Shown here: positions 42,301 to 51,182 of the stretch, in pieces | Layout: every line of letters begins with the position of its first letter | Position numbering within the stretch: position 1 is the first letter of the stretch | Source of the DNA: Lachnospiraceae bacterium | GTDB taxonomy: Bacteria; Bacillota; Clostridia; Lachnospirales; Lachnospiraceae | Direction of reading: 5' to 3' | Length of the DNA: 64,000 nt | Assembly: GCA_022796795.1 (NCBI GenBank) | Contig: JAAWJI010000004.1 | Location: 62,001 to 126,000, forward strand | Made by a program: the position numbers and the translations under genes | Notes under the pieces: model-generated | The model's database searches: none | What the model was told of the DNA's origin: nothing | What the model saw: only the letters and a program-made list of their open reading frames with translations

Positions 42301-42630
42301 CACCAGCATCCGCTTTCCCCCAAAGCAGTCCTCCTCCTCATGGCGTTCCCAGATGTACTTCATCACATGAAAGGTGGCGCCCCCGGACCCCACACGCTTC
42401 CCTTCGGGATCTGGTAAAACAGCATAGTGGGTCTGCCTGGGCAGGAAACCTTGTTCCAGCCGAAGTTTAAGCTGTTCCCGGTAGGCATCCGCCTGCTCTT
42501 CATTAGACGCTGTCAAAATCACATAATCCCACTGGGTAAAGTATTTTTTTGTCAAAGATCTCTCATAGTCCGCCCAAGCGTCCTGATAGCTCTGCCGTAA
42601 AAACAGATTCTTTAATTTTTGTGGTTTCAT
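39376..42630 (-). CDS. fkp: Bifunctional L-fucokinase/GDP-fucose pyrophosphorylase
   Basis: A 1084-residue protein. The N-terminal ~430 residues are the fucose-1-phosphate guanylyltransferase (PEGKRVGSGGATFHVMKYIW; HSGGDSKRVPQYSACGKLF), then a beta-helix with hexapeptide-like turns (YIERDTSIAASSYIEDSYIY). The C-terminal part is a GHMP kinase (RVNFGGGWSDTPPYCNEHGG; GIPRGSGLGTSSILAGA; GAGGGGFLQAV). It turns free L-fucose into GDP-fucose in two steps, as Fkp does in Bacteroides. The kinase half carries an unusual Gly/Ala/Asn/Gln repeat of about 45 residues. A fucosyltransferase-like gene is divergent from it. Confidence 0.93.
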   Translation of the reverse strand: MKPQKLKNLFLRQSYQDAWADYERSLTKKYFTQWDYVILTASNEEQADAYREQLKLRLEQGFLPRQTHYAVLPDPEGKRVGSGGATFHVMKYIWERHEEEDCFGGKRMLVIHSGGDSKRVPQYSACGKLFSPVPRELPDGRRSTLFDEFMIAMAGMPARFKEGMLVLSGDVLLLFNPLQIDFSFHGAAAISMKEPVETGQNHGVFLSDAQGNVGQFLHKQSMEQLRSLGAVNEQGHVDLDTGAVMLGTELLRGLFGLISREGRVDPERFSRFVNEKVSLSFYGDFLYPLAAQATLDQYLKEKPEGSFCPELEECRRSLWQVLHPFSMRLICLSPAQFIHFGTTRELLSLMTEEMDNYEFLDWRGQILGVEETPGACAYSNSYIERDTSIAASSYIEDSYIYSGSKVGESCVISGVTLRGEQVPDKTVLHGLKLKDGRFVVRVYGIQDNPKGTLEEDTRFLGTTLAKFLKAAGLNRGEVWPQKESYLWFARLYPVCDTIEEAVQAALLVCRLAECSWNQEVSSQAVCQKAEESVNQDEMHGCCPQEWKNLAEEYRSMERMSLYESFNQADTREILAWQQKLNSQVRMARFLRALERRDSVEEARAVFGSQGVTQNQVERLTALAEQESFGIRMRIYYYLSRMTKGAVSEELENKCFGYLCDSLYEASIGKQPGHGAYDIKNPEVVVKLPVRVNFGGGWSDTPPYCNEHGGTVLNAAVKLNGVLPVAVTLRRLDKPCIVLSSTDSGAYREFTDIRELQNCHDPFDPFALHKAALVTCGIIPVPEAGNRGAGAGNQGAGAGNQGVSAGTGEIGTGNQAAGTGKQDMEGKNFSGGATLEEILKKLGGGLYLNTEVTGIPRGSGLGTSSILAGACVKGIFQYIGKDVTENDLYTYVLCMEQLMSTGGGWQDQVGGLTWGVKLAHTRPGLMQEIQVEHLEIPTEAMEELKNRFVLIYTGQRRLARNLLREVVGGYIGSNPNSLEVLYEIQRKAVLMRFELEKGDIDAFARLMNQHWELSKRLDHGCTNTCIEQIFLSCEELLEGRMICGAGGGGFLQAVLKKGCTKADLRSRIRQVFQDSGVDVWDCELI
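40227..40289. repeat. Three tandem 21-base repeats inside fkp
   Basis: CTCCCTGGTTTCCTGCCCCT plus G, twice perfectly (40227-40247, 40248-40268) and a third time with three changes (40269-40289). It codes GNQGAGA-like heptads in an in-frame insert of the kinase domain, probably a flexible loop that varies in copy number. Confidence 0.8.
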
Positions 42631-42708
42631 CCGCCTCTCCTTTATCTCTTTTCATTTTTGTCCGCCTATGGTAAAATACAGAAAAACACTGAGAAAGGCA
42701 GACATATT

Positions 42709-43500
42709 ATGCTAATCATACAACCTTCCGGCGGTTTATGCAATAGAATGCGGGTGATTAATTCCGCCAGAGTCCTGGCAGAACGAAGAGGCGACGCTCT
42801 GATTGTCCTGTGGTACGCCTGTGCGGAGCTGAACTGCTCCTTTGAAGATTTATTTTTGCCCGTTCATGATTTTACTATCCACAATATCCGTTCTCTCAAG
42901 GATCCCCGAAAGCTTTTTTATCAGCTGCGAGCCCGGCAGCGCCTGGGAAATGAGGACATTTTGCAACATAAAACAGACGGCGTCCTTCACGAAGACTTTT
43001 TCCGGTCTTTAAAGGATCCCGTCTATGTCTTTACCTGGGAGCACTTCTACCCCTCCTCGGATTACAGCTGCTATGCGCCCATTCCCTCTTTGCAGAGCCG
43101 TCTTGACGCTCTCACCGCCTCCTTCGGCCCCCGCTGCGTGGGCGTACACATCCGCCGCACAGATAACGCAGTGTCCATGGGCAAGAGTACCACGGAGCAG
43201 TTCATAACTCTCATGAAAAAGGAACTGGACGCCCATCCAGATACTTGCTTTTTCCTGGCCACCGATGACATGGCAGAGGAACGCCTGCTGCGGGAAACCT
43301 TTCCCGGCAAGATTATCAGCAATCCCAACCGTACTCTGGACCGCAATTCTGTGGCCGGCATGCATGACGCCCTTCTGGATCTCTACGGCCTGGCCGCCAC
43401 ACAAAAGCTTATCGGCAGCTACTGGAGCTCCTTTACGGACATTGCCGCCGATATGGGAGGCCTGGAAAAGGTCATCGCCGGGCAGGACTCTCTCACCTGA
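42709..43500 (+). CDS. Fucosyltransferase-like glycosyltransferase (NodZ/O-FucT motif)
   Basis: A 263-residue enzyme. It opens LIIQPSGGLCNRMRVINSAR, the GGLxNR acceptor-side signature, and has VGVHIRRTDNAVSMGKSTTE, the HxRRxD GDP-fucose motif shared by alpha-1,2, alpha-1,6 and O-fucosyltransferases. The end LIGSYWSSFTDIAADMGG is also typical. AGAAAGG precedes the ATG at 42709. Its start lies 78 bases from that of fkp on the other strand, which makes GDP-fucose its very likely donor. The acceptor is unknown. Confidence 0.86.
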   Translation: MLIIQPSGGLCNRMRVINSARVLAERRGDALIVLWYACAELNCSFEDLFLPVHDFTIHNIRSLKDPRKLFYQLRARQRLGNEDILQHKTDGVLHEDFFRSLKDPVYVFTWEHFYPSSDYSCYAPIPSLQSRLDALTASFGPRCVGVHIRRTDNAVSMGKSTTEQFITLMKKELDAHPDTCFFLATDDMAEERLLRETFPGKIISNPNRTLDRNSVAGMHDALLDLYGLAATQKLIGSYWSSFTDIAADMGGLEKVIAGQDSLT

Positions 43501-43536
43501 TGGGAACGGCCTGGATTTCCCGCCGCTCCCCCATCC

Positions 43537-44340
43537 TTATATTCCCGCCCTGGAAAACCTGCCGTACACACTGCCATCCACAAAAACGGATTTGCCGCCG
43601 AACAGATTCCCGTCGCTGTACCAGAATCGGAAGCTTCCTCCTGCCAGAACCTGAATGTCATTGAGCCACAGGGCTGACAGAAAGGCTTCCCGGGAGATCT
43701 CGGACTCATGATCCTGCATCCAGGTCTCATTCTTAAGCTGTAGCAGCTGGTCCGCCGCATAGGAAGCGGCTGCATCCACCCAAAATTCCAGATTTTCTGT
43801 CAGGATCCTAGCTGTCTCCAGGGACAGCTTCATCCGATCCTCCTCCTCCTGGACAAAAAACAGACAGATCTCCGTGCCAGGCCGAAGCAGCTGCTTCTCA
43901 TAGGCTCCTTTGGCCCGGTTGAGCCGAAACTCTCCCAGCACCGGATCTGTGTAATAGACCGGTTCCTGCTGCTGACGACAGATCTCCTGCATTTCCACAT
44001 CCGCGCAAAAGCTCTCCAGCACCTCCTCCAGCCAAAAGCCTCCCGCAGCCTCCCGCACCTGCAGGCGCACCACGGAATCTTTTTTTATCATGCGCTGGAG
44101 CCATTTAAGCCTTTCATCATCCACCTCCAGCATGAGGCGCTTAGGCTCCTCATGAACGGGTTCGCTTGCCTGAGACAGCCTCCAGGCCGTTAGCATAATG
44201 CTGGCCATCCAAAGCTTTTCCCCCGGCTCCCGGTTTCCCGTAACTCCCCCCGGCCCAGTCACCGCCACGATCTGCAGGACCCGCTGGTCCTCCTTGATTT
44301 CCCCAGTTTCCTTTTTAAATAAATGTCCCAGAAGCCCCAT
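43537..44340 (-). CDS. DUF2262-like protein
   Basis: A 267-residue soluble protein. The N-terminal ~130 residues are specific (LMLEVDDERLKWLQRMIKKD), and the C-terminal half looks like DUF2262: DPVLGEFRLNRAKGAYEKQL, LSLETARILTENLEFWVDAA, then WYSDGNLFGGKSVFVDG. Start at 44340 follows GAGGG; an ATG ten codons earlier is possible. No enzyme role is known for the family. It is convergent with the fucosyltransferase gene. Confidence 0.78.
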   Translation of the reverse strand: MGLLGHLFKKETGEIKEDQRVLQIVAVTGPGGVTGNREPGEKLWMASIMLTAWRLSQASEPVHEEPKRLMLEVDDERLKWLQRMIKKDSVVRLQVREAAGGFWLEEVLESFCADVEMQEICRQQQEPVYYTDPVLGEFRLNRAKGAYEKQLLRPGTEICLFFVQEEEDRMKLSLETARILTENLEFWVDAAASYAADQLLQLKNETWMQDHESEISREAFLSALWLNDIQVLAGGSFRFWYSDGNLFGGKSVFVDGSVYGRFSRAGI

Positions 44341-44432
44341 GGCCTGTTCCCTCTCCTTCACTACAATCATTCCGTCCGAAATCCTCTGCGAAGCCCTCCT
44401 CCCCCAGATCGTCTTCGCCGGATTCCCCAGAT

Positions 44433-45089
44433 CTACGCCCTCTTCTTCCTGCTGTCCCTGCGTGTGCACGTCCGAAAAGCCAGCCCGCAAACCAGGCTGC
44501 CCACTACAATTCCTCCCAGAATCATCACTGCACAGTGCAAAAAGAATGCGTCTGGCAGCATCTGAATCACAGGATCCGTGACCGGATCAAAAAGCCAGAA
44601 ATCATTGTCAAAGGCAATCTCATGGAACAGCACAAAGGCCTTGTCCCAGTTCACTGCCACCAGAGCTCCCACACAGGCTGGCAAAGCCACCGACAGGATG
44701 GAGGCATATTTCAGATAGAAAAACTCCCTCTTTCCCGCAGCCCAGACAACCCCTGCCACACTCAGAAAAAAAGCAGCTATGCCCACATATTTAAAGAGGT
44801 CAAAGATATCCTTTACCTCTGCAAAATGGATCTGTCCTTCCCGGGACTGGGGCAGTGTGGGAAATTCCAGCAGCCCCTTCTCCCAGCTCATATTGTAATC
44901 AATCAGCGCGTCATAGTTCCTGCGAATCTCCTCCTCTTCCATGCCGCTTTGAGCCTGGATAGACAGGGATTTTATATCATGATAATACAGAGGCCGAAAG
45001 GCCAGGGTAAAAATCACAGATCCGGCTATTATAAAACAAGTCAGCGCCAACCCCAGTAATACATGAGGCAATTTCTTCCACATCTTCAT
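44433..45089 (-). CDS. TIGR01906/DUF1461 integral membrane protein
   Basis: A 218-residue protein with four predicted helices. It matches the DUF1461 layout: an N-terminal helix, a conserved RRNYDALIDYNMSWEKGLLE then FAEVKDIFDLFKYVG before the second helix, and HEIAFDNDFWLFDPVTDPVI between helices three and four. The family is restricted to Firmicutes; one studied member, LctB, is a putative channel. Role here unknown. It lies between the DUF2262 and lipoprotein genes. Confidence 0.88.
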   Translation of the reverse strand: MKMWKKLPHVLLGLALTCFIIAGSVIFTLAFRPLYYHDIKSLSIQAQSGMEEEEIRRNYDALIDYNMSWEKGLLEFPTLPQSREGQIHFAEVKDIFDLFKYVGIAAFFLSVAGVVWAAGKREFFYLKYASILSVALPACVGALVAVNWDKAFVLFHEIAFDNDFWLFDPVTDPVIQMLPDAFFLHCAVMILGGIVVGSLVCGLAFRTCTRRDSRKKRA

Positions 45090-45148
45090 GACTCTTTCTC
45101 TCCTGGCCCTCTAAGGCTATACAGATCTTGAGGAGAAAAGCCTGGAAT

Positions 45149-46462
45149 TTATTCCAGAGACTCCTCCTGCAGCCGGTCAAACTCTGCCATACACGCTTCT
45201 ACGGAAGCCCCATTTAAGAGATCCCGAACAATCAGACAGGTATTTCCCCACTGCTCCACATTCATGCTGGCATTGGAGCCCAGAACATAAATACTTTCCT
45301 GTACCCTGTCATTGAGGGGCTTTAGAGCCGGAACACATTCCACCTCCACATTTTTCGATGGAGAGATCACCCGGTTTACCTCTGTATAGAGCCGCAGAGC
45401 CTGGTCGGAGAGAATGATATCCAATACAGCCAGGGCCTCCTCCTCATTTTCGGATTCGGCACATACCCCGTATCCGCTCAGGGAGATCACCGGCATCTGT
45501 CCAAGTGAACTGGGGAATCCGATAACCTGCATATTAAAATCCGGATTTCCATAAGCAGTCTCCGTGTTCGCCGCTCCCCAGTACGCCATGACAATCGGCG
45601 TTTTCTGGGCAAGGAAGTCAGGTCCTTCGCCTTCAATGGCCTCATAGGTATAGGCCTCCTGGGCATCAATATACCCTTGATCTATCAGCTCCTGGAGAAA
45701 TTCAAAACCAGGCCGCATATAATCGCTGTACCTTTTCTCCCCGCTGTTCAGCGCCTCAATTTCCGCCTCTGTATTCCCCCCGTTATATAGCTCTGCATAT
45801 GCCTGGGCAAAGACAAAGGTCTCCAGCCACCAGCGGTTGGCGCCTATGGGCGTATCAATGCCGTTCTCCTGAAACACACGGCAGCACTCCAGAAATTCCT
45901 CCGGCGTATTGGGAAGCTCCAGCTGGTACTGGTCAAACAGATCTTTATTGACAAACAGACCATAGGCCACGATTTCCTGGGGAATGGCCACAAGCTTTCC
46001 ATCCACCGTGTTGGCGACTCTTATAACGTCTCTCAGATTCCGGGCGCTTTCAAGCCCTGACAAATCCAAAAGCTTCCCTTCCTCCCCCAGCGTCCGAAGC
46101 GTATCCGGATTCAACAGATACAGGTCATCCATGTTGTGGCGGGCCCGGTCCAGCGTTACGTCATCGTAGGTCTTTTCCTGATAATTTTCCGCCGTATAGG
46201 TTCTATATTCTACCGTCACGTCTAATTCTTTTTCCGCCATCTCTATGGTGCGGTCAAAGGCTGTTCTGGAAGTATTTTGTGCATCCGGCCTGGATTTTTC
46301 CATGGGTCCAAACAGATTGATTCTGGTTCCCTCTTCCTCTTTGTCCACCACTAGATTTTCTCCCATGCCATATTTTTTCCCACAGGCGGACAAAGATAAA
46401 AACACAATACCTGTCAAGCTTAAAATTGCAACTTTGTGAAATCTTCCCATCAGACTCTTCAT
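45149..46462 (-). CDS. Extracellular solute-binding lipoprotein (ABC sugar type)
   Basis: A 437-residue protein with a lipoprotein signal ending LSLSACGKK (lipidated Cys27) and a bacterial type 1 substrate-binding fold: LDLSGLESARNLRDVIRVAN, AIPQEIVAYGLFVNKDLFDQ, PNTPEEFLECCRVFQENGID and GYGVCAESENEEEALAVLD. No permease or ATPase gene is adjacent. The hybrid sensor kinase gene lies 70 bases upstream on the same strand, so it may deliver a ligand to the kinase instead of an importer. Confidence 0.9.
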   Translation of the reverse strand: MKSLMGRFHKVAILSLTGIVFLSLSACGKKYGMGENLVVDKEEEGTRINLFGPMEKSRPDAQNTSRTAFDRTIEMAEKELDVTVEYRTYTAENYQEKTYDDVTLDRARHNMDDLYLLNPDTLRTLGEEGKLLDLSGLESARNLRDVIRVANTVDGKLVAIPQEIVAYGLFVNKDLFDQYQLELPNTPEEFLECCRVFQENGIDTPIGANRWWLETFVFAQAYAELYNGGNTEAEIEALNSGEKRYSDYMRPGFEFLQELIDQGYIDAQEAYTYEAIEGEGPDFLAQKTPIVMAYWGAANTETAYGNPDFNMQVIGFPSSLGQMPVISLSGYGVCAESENEEEALAVLDIILSDQALRLYTEVNRVISPSKNVEVECVPALKPLNDRVQESIYVLGSNASMNVEQWGNTCLIVRDLLNGASVEACMAEFDRLQEESLE

Positions 46463-46532
46463 ACCATACCTCTTTCCATCTCCAAAAACGATTTGAAATA
46501 TGCTATCACCTTTTCATCTGCTGAAAGCCGTT

Positions 46533-49109
46533 TTACATCTCTCCCTTTATATATTGGCTTACTGTTTTTTTCAGCAAATCCATGTCAATAGGTTTGGCGA
46601 TATGGGCATCCATGCCTGCATCCAAAGCATCCTTTACATCTTCCGCAAAAGCATTGGCCGTCATAGCGATAATCGGTATTTTTCCGGCATCTTCCCGGTC
46701 CAGGGCACGGATCCCTCTGGCCGCATCATAGCCATTCATAACAGGCATCTGAACGTCCATTAAAATCATGTCAAATTCACCTGGAGCAGCCTGGGCAAAA
46801 CGCTCCACTGCCAGTTGACCATTCTCCACAATCTCACAGGCCGCGTCTTCTATATCCAGGAGCTCTGACAAAATCTCCGCGTTGATCTCATTGTCCTCGG
46901 CAACCAGAAAATGAAGGCCGCTGAGACTGCTGACCTCCTGGGTTTCCTGCTGGCAGCTATTTTCATCCACTTCTCTTTGTATTTTCAGAAGGGCTTCTTT
47001 AAATGCCGATACAAAAAAGGGCTTTGCCATGAACCCCACATTCTCCATGGAATATGCTTCCTCCTGCACCTCATCTCCATCGTAGGCTGTTAGAAACAAA
47101 ATGGGGACAGATTTTGGGAGCAGCCTGCGCATTTTCTTGGCAGTTTCCACTCCATCCATTCCCGGCATCTTCCAGTCCAGCAAAATCACATCATAAGACT
47201 TATGAGAATCCCTTGCGTATTCTACCAGGCGTAAGGCCTCCGCCCCGCCAAGAGCAATGTCCACAGGGATGTCCGTATCCCTCATCAGCGTCTGAATACT
47301 CTTGCAGATCTCCAGATCATCATCCACTGCCAAAATCCGTGTGATCCCGCTTTCCTTCCAGAACTGTTCATCTGTCTGTCCGTTGGGAATCCGAAGCTCC
47401 AGCTCCACCCGAAACAGACTGCCTTTATTCACTTCGCTGGACACATCAATGGTTCCCCCCATAAGCTCCACAATATTTTTTGTGATAGCCATGCCAAGCC
47501 CTGTTCCCTGAACCTTATTGGTTGTGCTGTTTTCTGCTCTTGTAAAGGCGTCAAAGATTGTCTCCAGATATTCCGGCGTCATGCCGTATCCATTGTCTTC
47601 CACCTCAATGCGGATATGCTCGTATTGGCTGGAATACTGTTTCAGTCCGATAATCCGAAACCAGATGCTTCCGTGCTCCGGCGTGTATTTCACGGCATTG
47701 GAGAGAAGATTAATTAGAATCTGGTTAATTCTGGTCTCATCCCCAATGAGATATTCATGCTTGATGCCTGTTACAGTCACATAGAAATGCTGGACCTTCT
47801 CCTTTGCCATGGGTCGGATAATGGCATCCACAGAAGATACCAGGTTGTTCAATGTGAATTCGCCGATGGTAAGCACTACCTTTCCGCTCTCTATCTTGGA
47901 CACGTCCAGCACATCATTGATCAGGCTGAGCAGATGCTGGCCGGAGGCCATAATTTTCCTGGTATATTCTCTGACCTTCACAGGGTTATCCGCATCCTTG
48001 GCCAGCAGGGTGGTAAAGCCCAAAATGGCATTCATGGGGGTACGGATATCGTGGGACATGTTGGAGAGAAAGGTGGTCTTGGAGTTACTGGCAATCCGTG
48101 CTGTCTGAAGCGCGTCCGCAAGCTGTTTGTTGTGAATCTCCCGCTCGATCTCCCGTTCTCTTCTCTCCTTATCCTGCTCCCTCCAGTTGAAATAATACAG
48201 AATACAGCAGAGTAAAAAGGCCATGAGCATAACAATTACCACAATGAGGATATTCTGATTTACCGAGCGCCCCTCCTGCTGAATTGCCTCAATAGGCACG
48301 TATCCAATAAGGTAAATGGCGCCTTCATTCACAGACCACATATAAATCAGGGAATTTTTATCCCGGATATCATGGTAAAACATAATATCTTCCCCGGCAT
48401 CTATATTTATGGCTACCTCTGTCTGAAGCGCTTCATCCAAAATACTGTTTGCCCTGTAAAAATCCTGCAGATTCAGGTGTCCGGCATCCCTTTCCCCCAT
48501 ACCTGTGGGCTTTAGCACCAGACGTTGACTCTTGGTGTCCATAATATAGAGCATGGCGCTGCCATTGTAAAATTTCCCTGGAAGGGAACTCTCAAAGGAA
48601 TCAAAGGTATATTCCACATAGAGGGTGCCAAACTGACGGCCATCCCTGGTCACAGGACATTTCATGGTATACGCCCAAGTCCCCATTTGATTCAGGTAAG
48701 ACTGGGAAATAGGCAGGCCGTCCACGGTCTTCTCAAAGGAAAAGTCCAGTCCCTCCTCAGAAAAAGCTTCGCCAGTGCTAGAGATCCCTTCCGTCTCCCC
48801 GGAAGGGATCAAGGAGAGCATAACCATGGTCTTATTGCTCTCATAGGAACGGATAAACTCATAGGGATCTGCCGAGGCTCCAATCTCCTGTGCGATGAGC
48901 CTTTGAAATTCCGTCTCCTTGATTAAGATGGATTCTATGGTATTCTTAATCAGGTCAAGGCTCTCGTTTAGGTTATGAATCGCCGAGGTAGACATCTCTA
49001 CGGATATCCTTCTGGCAACAGAGAACACAACCGCTCCTAAAATACAAAAAACAAATATAATTGAGAGAAACAAAGTGTTTCTTTTTTTCTCTTTCTGCTT
49101 CTTTTCCAT
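46533..49109 (-). CDS. Hybrid sensor histidine kinase with two receiver domains
   Basis: An 858-residue membrane sensor. A helix at residues ~12-35 and another at ~285-305 enclose a ~250-residue Cache-like extracytoplasmic domain. HisKA follows with FLSNMSHDIRTPMNAILGFT (phospho-His), then HATPase_c with EDNGYGMTPEYLETIFDAF and GTGLGMAITKNI. Two receivers come after: AVDDDLEI...LLDWKMPGMDG and AEDNEINA...LMDVQMPVMNGYDA. There is no DNA-binding output in this protein. GGAG before 49109 sets the start; the longer open frame crosses its promoter. Confidence 0.93.
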   Translation of the reverse strand: MEKKQKEKKRNTLFLSIIFVFCILGAVVFSVARRISVEMSTSAIHNLNESLDLIKNTIESILIKETEFQRLIAQEIGASADPYEFIRSYESNKTMVMLSLIPSGETEGISSTGEAFSEEGLDFSFEKTVDGLPISQSYLNQMGTWAYTMKCPVTRDGRQFGTLYVEYTFDSFESSLPGKFYNGSAMLYIMDTKSQRLVLKPTGMGERDAGHLNLQDFYRANSILDEALQTEVAINIDAGEDIMFYHDIRDKNSLIYMWSVNEGAIYLIGYVPIEAIQQEGRSVNQNILIVVIVMLMAFLLCCILYYFNWREQDKERREREIEREIHNKQLADALQTARIASNSKTTFLSNMSHDIRTPMNAILGFTTLLAKDADNPVKVREYTRKIMASGQHLLSLINDVLDVSKIESGKVVLTIGEFTLNNLVSSVDAIIRPMAKEKVQHFYVTVTGIKHEYLIGDETRINQILINLLSNAVKYTPEHGSIWFRIIGLKQYSSQYEHIRIEVEDNGYGMTPEYLETIFDAFTRAENSTTNKVQGTGLGMAITKNIVELMGGTIDVSSEVNKGSLFRVELELRIPNGQTDEQFWKESGITRILAVDDDLEICKSIQTLMRDTDIPVDIALGGAEALRLVEYARDSHKSYDVILLDWKMPGMDGVETAKKMRRLLPKSVPILFLTAYDGDEVQEEAYSMENVGFMAKPFFVSAFKEALLKIQREVDENSCQQETQEVSSLSGLHFLVAEDNEINAEILSELLDIEDAACEIVENGQLAVERFAQAAPGEFDMILMDVQMPVMNGYDAARGIRALDREDAGKIPIIAMTANAFAEDVKDALDAGMDAHIAKPIDMDLLKKTVSQYIKGEM

Positions 49110-49357
49110 TTCGCTCTCCATTCCGTTTAAAACTGTACATATTATATCATAACGAATCTGTAGAACACAATATTTAAAACGCCAAGTTCTGTCCATATTC
49201 CCATTCATCGGGGGAATTGACAGATATCCATATGGCTGGGCGGAAACAGTTTCCAAAGCAATTAGGTGGTCTATACTTCATTTTATGCAAAAAAGTCCCA
49301 ACAGGACCATCGAATCATCCTCGACTTTCCTGCGGGACTTCCCCTTTGCTGTTCTTT

Positions 49358-50131
49358 CTATTTTCCTTGGGAATTGCTGCGGATCACATGGCTCATATCA
49401 TACAATCCGGCCGGTTTCCCTGCCAGAAACTTGGCGGCCTCAATGGCTCCCTTACCGAATACTGCCCGGGAATACGCCGTGTGCTGCAAGGTAATCACTT
49501 CGTCCGCTCCTGCAAAGATCACCTCATGATCTCCCACAATGGTGCCTCCCCGCACAGCGGAAATTCCGATTTCTCTGCTGTCACGCTTTTTCCTCTGCTG
49601 GCTCCTGTCATACACATAGGTATAGCTGTCCCCAGCCGCCTTATTTGCCGCATCCGCCAGGGCCAGAGCCGTGCCGCTGGGCGCATCCAGCTTCTGATTG
49701 TGGTGCTTCTCCACAATTTCTATGTCAAATCCCGCCTCTGCAAGAAGGGGGGTAATCTCCTCCAGCAGGCGCGAAAGCAGATTGATGCCCAGAGACATGT
49801 TGGCTGATTTCAGGATTGCCACCTGACAACTTGCCTCCTTCACCTCCTCCAGCTGTTCCTGGGAAAGCCCTGTGGTGCACAGCACCAGGGGGAGCTGCTT
49901 TTTCACGCAGACCTGCAAAAGGTGACTGGTGACTGCCGCGCTGGAAAAGTCAATGACCACATCCCCCTCCACCGTGCAATCCATCAGATCTGTAAACACG
50001 GGAAAGGCGTGATCCTCTCCCTTGGCCGCATCCACACCGGCCACAATCCTAGCCTGTGCGTCCTCCTTCAAAAGATCGGCAATCATCCGTCCCATTCGGC
50101 CATTGCAGCCGTGCATAATGATTCTTACCAT
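49358..50131 (-). CDS. dapB: 4-hydroxy-tetrahydrodipicolinate reductase
   Basis: A 257-residue enzyme of lysine and cell-wall diaminopimelate synthesis that reduces the DapA product with NAD(P)H. Motifs: HGCNGRMGRMI (nucleotide binding), TTGLSQEQL, and the catalytic KHHNQKLDAPSGTAL. Full family length. It is 34 bases behind dapA in one operon under the lysine riboswitch, and diaminopimelate and dipicolinate (spores) both depend on it. Confidence 0.97.
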   Translation of the reverse strand: MVRIIMHGCNGRMGRMIADLLKEDAQARIVAGVDAAKGEDHAFPVFTDLMDCTVEGDVVIDFSSAAVTSHLLQVCVKKQLPLVLCTTGLSQEQLEEVKEASCQVAILKSANMSLGINLLSRLLEEITPLLAEAGFDIEIVEKHHNQKLDAPSGTALALADAANKAAGDSYTYVYDRSQQRKKRDSREIGISAVRGGTIVGDHEVIFAGADEVITLQHTAYSRAVFGKGAIEAAKFLAGKPAGLYDMSHVIRSNSQGK

Positions 50132-50165
50132 ATTTTCTTTCTCCTCTGTCTCTTCCGGGATCCGT

Positions 50166-51059
50166 TTATTCCTTCACCGGGATTCCAAATTCCTTCATAG
50201 CCGCCTTCAGGTTCTCCTTGTGAGCCTCCTCCATCTCTGTGAGAGGCATGCGCAAGGGTCCTGCCTCCCAGCCCATCAGATTCATAGCCGCTTTCACCGG
50301 GATAGGATTCACCTCGCAGAACAGCTGGTCAATAAGGGGCAACGCCCGAAGCTGCAGCTCCATACTGCCCTTCATATCCCCCTCCATCCACTTGGCCACA
50401 ATGTCGTGGGTTTCCTTTGGCGCCACATTGGACAATACGGAGATTACCCCCTGACCGCCCAGAGACAGCAAGGGCACGATCTGGTCGTCGTTTCCGGAAT
50501 ACAGGTCAATCTTTCCCCCTGCCAGCTGCATAAGCTTGGCGACCTGGGAAATATTTCCAGACGCTTCCTTGATAGCCACAATATTCTCCACATGCTCCGC
50601 CAGGTAGGCTGCCGTCTCCGGAAGGATATTGCAGCCGGTGCGGCCCGGCACATTGTACATTATGATAGGAAGCTTCACAGCCTCTGCAACGGCTGTATAA
50701 TGGGCAATGAGTCCTTTCTGGGTAGCCTTATTGTAGTAGGGCGTCACCACCAGCAGGGCGTCCGCCCCATGCTTTTCCGCCTCCACGGACAGATAGATGG
50801 CTGTCTCAGTACAGTTGGATCCTGTTCCTGCGATCACCGGCACTCTGCCCTTTACCTGCTCCACCGTAAAGCGGATGACCTCCAGATGCTCCTCGTGGGT
50901 CAGCGTAGAGGCCTCCCCGGTTGTACCGCAGGCAATGATGCTGTCTGTTCCCTTTGCAATCTGATCCTCCAGAATCTCCGCCAGCTTAGGATAGTTCACC
51001 TCTCCGTTTTCCTTCATAGGCGTAATAACGGCCACGCCTGCTCCTGTAAAAATCGACAT
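50166..51059 (-). CDS. dapA: 4-hydroxy-tetrahydrodipicolinate synthase
   Basis: A 297-residue TIM-barrel aldolase joining pyruvate and aspartate semialdehyde. Active-site residues visible: Thr46 in CGTTGEAS, Tyr109 in TPYYNK, Tyr135 in IIMYNVPGRTG and Schiff-base Lys164 in VAIKEASG. It is the first gene after the lysine riboswitch and terminator, hence controlled by transcription termination when lysine is plentiful. Confidence 0.97.
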   Translation of the reverse strand: MSIFTGAGVAVITPMKENGEVNYPKLAEILEDQIAKGTDSIIACGTTGEASTLTHEEHLEVIRFTVEQVKGRVPVIAGTGSNCTETAIYLSVEAEKHGADALLVVTPYYNKATQKGLIAHYTAVAEAVKLPIIMYNVPGRTGCNILPETAAYLAEHVENIVAIKEASGNISQVAKLMQLAGGKIDLYSGNDDQIVPLLSLGGQGVISVLSNVAPKETHDIVAKWMEGDMKGSMELQLRALPLIDQLFCEVNPIPVKAAMNLMGWEAGPLRMPLTEMEEAHKENLKAAMKEFGIPVKE

Positions 51060-51121
51060 GCTTATTTCCCCTTTCCCTTTCGAAACTTGTTCTCCCCAGG
51101 AGTTCTTCCCCTAGACGAGCC

Positions 51122-51156
51122 AAAAATATAGAGGCCGACGGTCAGGTCTGCCTCTA
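51122..51156 (-). terminator. Riboswitch-controlled terminator
   Basis: AGAGGC...GCCTCT stem with an inner GAC/GTC pair, then ATATTTTTGG on the minus strand, about 60 bases before dapA. It is the expression platform of the lysine riboswitch. Confidence 0.8.
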
Positions 51157-51182
51157 AAGAATCCATGTATTCATCCATTCTT

